DNA of 5,021 nucleotides from the NCBI GenBank assembly GCA_031283405.1, contig JAITBX010000058.1, positions 1 to 5,021 of the forward strand, written 5' to 3'. This DNA comes from Burkholderiales bacterium (GTDB taxonomy: Bacteria > Pseudomonadota > Gammaproteobacteria > Burkholderiales > Casimicrobiaceae). The notes under the pieces are model-generated. The model was not told the origin of the DNA. It did not search any database and saw only the letters and a program-made list of their open reading frames with translations. Positions within the stretch are counted from its first letter, which is position 1. The number at the start of each line of letters is the position of its first letter. This document shows, one piece after another, positions 4,967 through 5,021 of this stretch. A program made the translations under genes and the position numbers.

Positions 4967-5021
4967 GGAAAGTCTTTTAAAACTCTTTTCGGCTTGTAAT
5001 ATTGCAGTAAGTGCGTATGGT

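Larger units (their letters stand above)
4776..5021. other. Non-coding 246-nt region at the right end
   Basis: I see no credible gene here. A short minus-strand frame at 4772-4966 has no family features, no ribosome binding site, and overlaps the end of the membrane protein gene. The stretch contains the half-copy of the interspersed repeat (4816-4832) and the FNR-like box (4953-4966). It ends in a T/A-richer part containing TGTAAT (4995-5000), a possible -10 box. It therefore looks like the upstream region of a gene starting beyond the window on the plus strand. Confidence 0.55.

Overview
The window looks like chromosomal DNA of a proteobacterium, most likely a betaproteobacterium. The reasons are a PIN-PhoH fusion protein with the extended N-terminal nuclease domain, an RnfH-family protein lying divergent to smpB, and a proteobacterial-type etfB-etfA pair. 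Base composition is moderately GC-rich and similar across all the genes. The species cannot be named from this sequence.

Layout from left to right. Positions 1-240 are the right-hand end of a CRISPR array: four identical 36-nt repeats and three 30-nt spacers, with a fragment of a further spacer running off the left edge. The 36/30 geometry and the repeat ends (GTT... to ...ACT when read on the minus strand) point to a type II, probably II-C, array. Each repeat also ends in an extended -10-like promoter element. No cas gene is in the window. Positions 241-347 carry strong hairpins between the array and the 3' end of phoH. On the minus strand follow phoH (348-1787) and, upstream of it, rnfH (1869-2165). 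A 78-nt divergent intergenic region separates rnfH from smpB (2244-2702) on the plus strand. smpB is followed 8 nt later by etfB (2711-3457) and etfA (3480-4430). A short repeat-rich spacer (4431-4538) leads to a small two- or three-helix membrane protein of unknown function (4539-4775). The last 246 nt are non-coding and contain an FNR/ANR-like box at 4953-4966, probably belonging to a gene beyond the right edge.

Functionally, the core is housekeeping: RNA metabolism (PhoH with a PIN nuclease domain), ribosome rescue (SmpB) and electron transfer from flavin dehydrogenases (EtfBA). The most interesting part is the CRISPR end. It combines a perfectly conserved type II-like array, promoter-like elements embedded in the repeats, and a tail of stem-loops that on the plus strand resembles a tracrRNA 3' half placed directly after a repeat. 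That last reading is a hypothesis, not a demonstrated feature.
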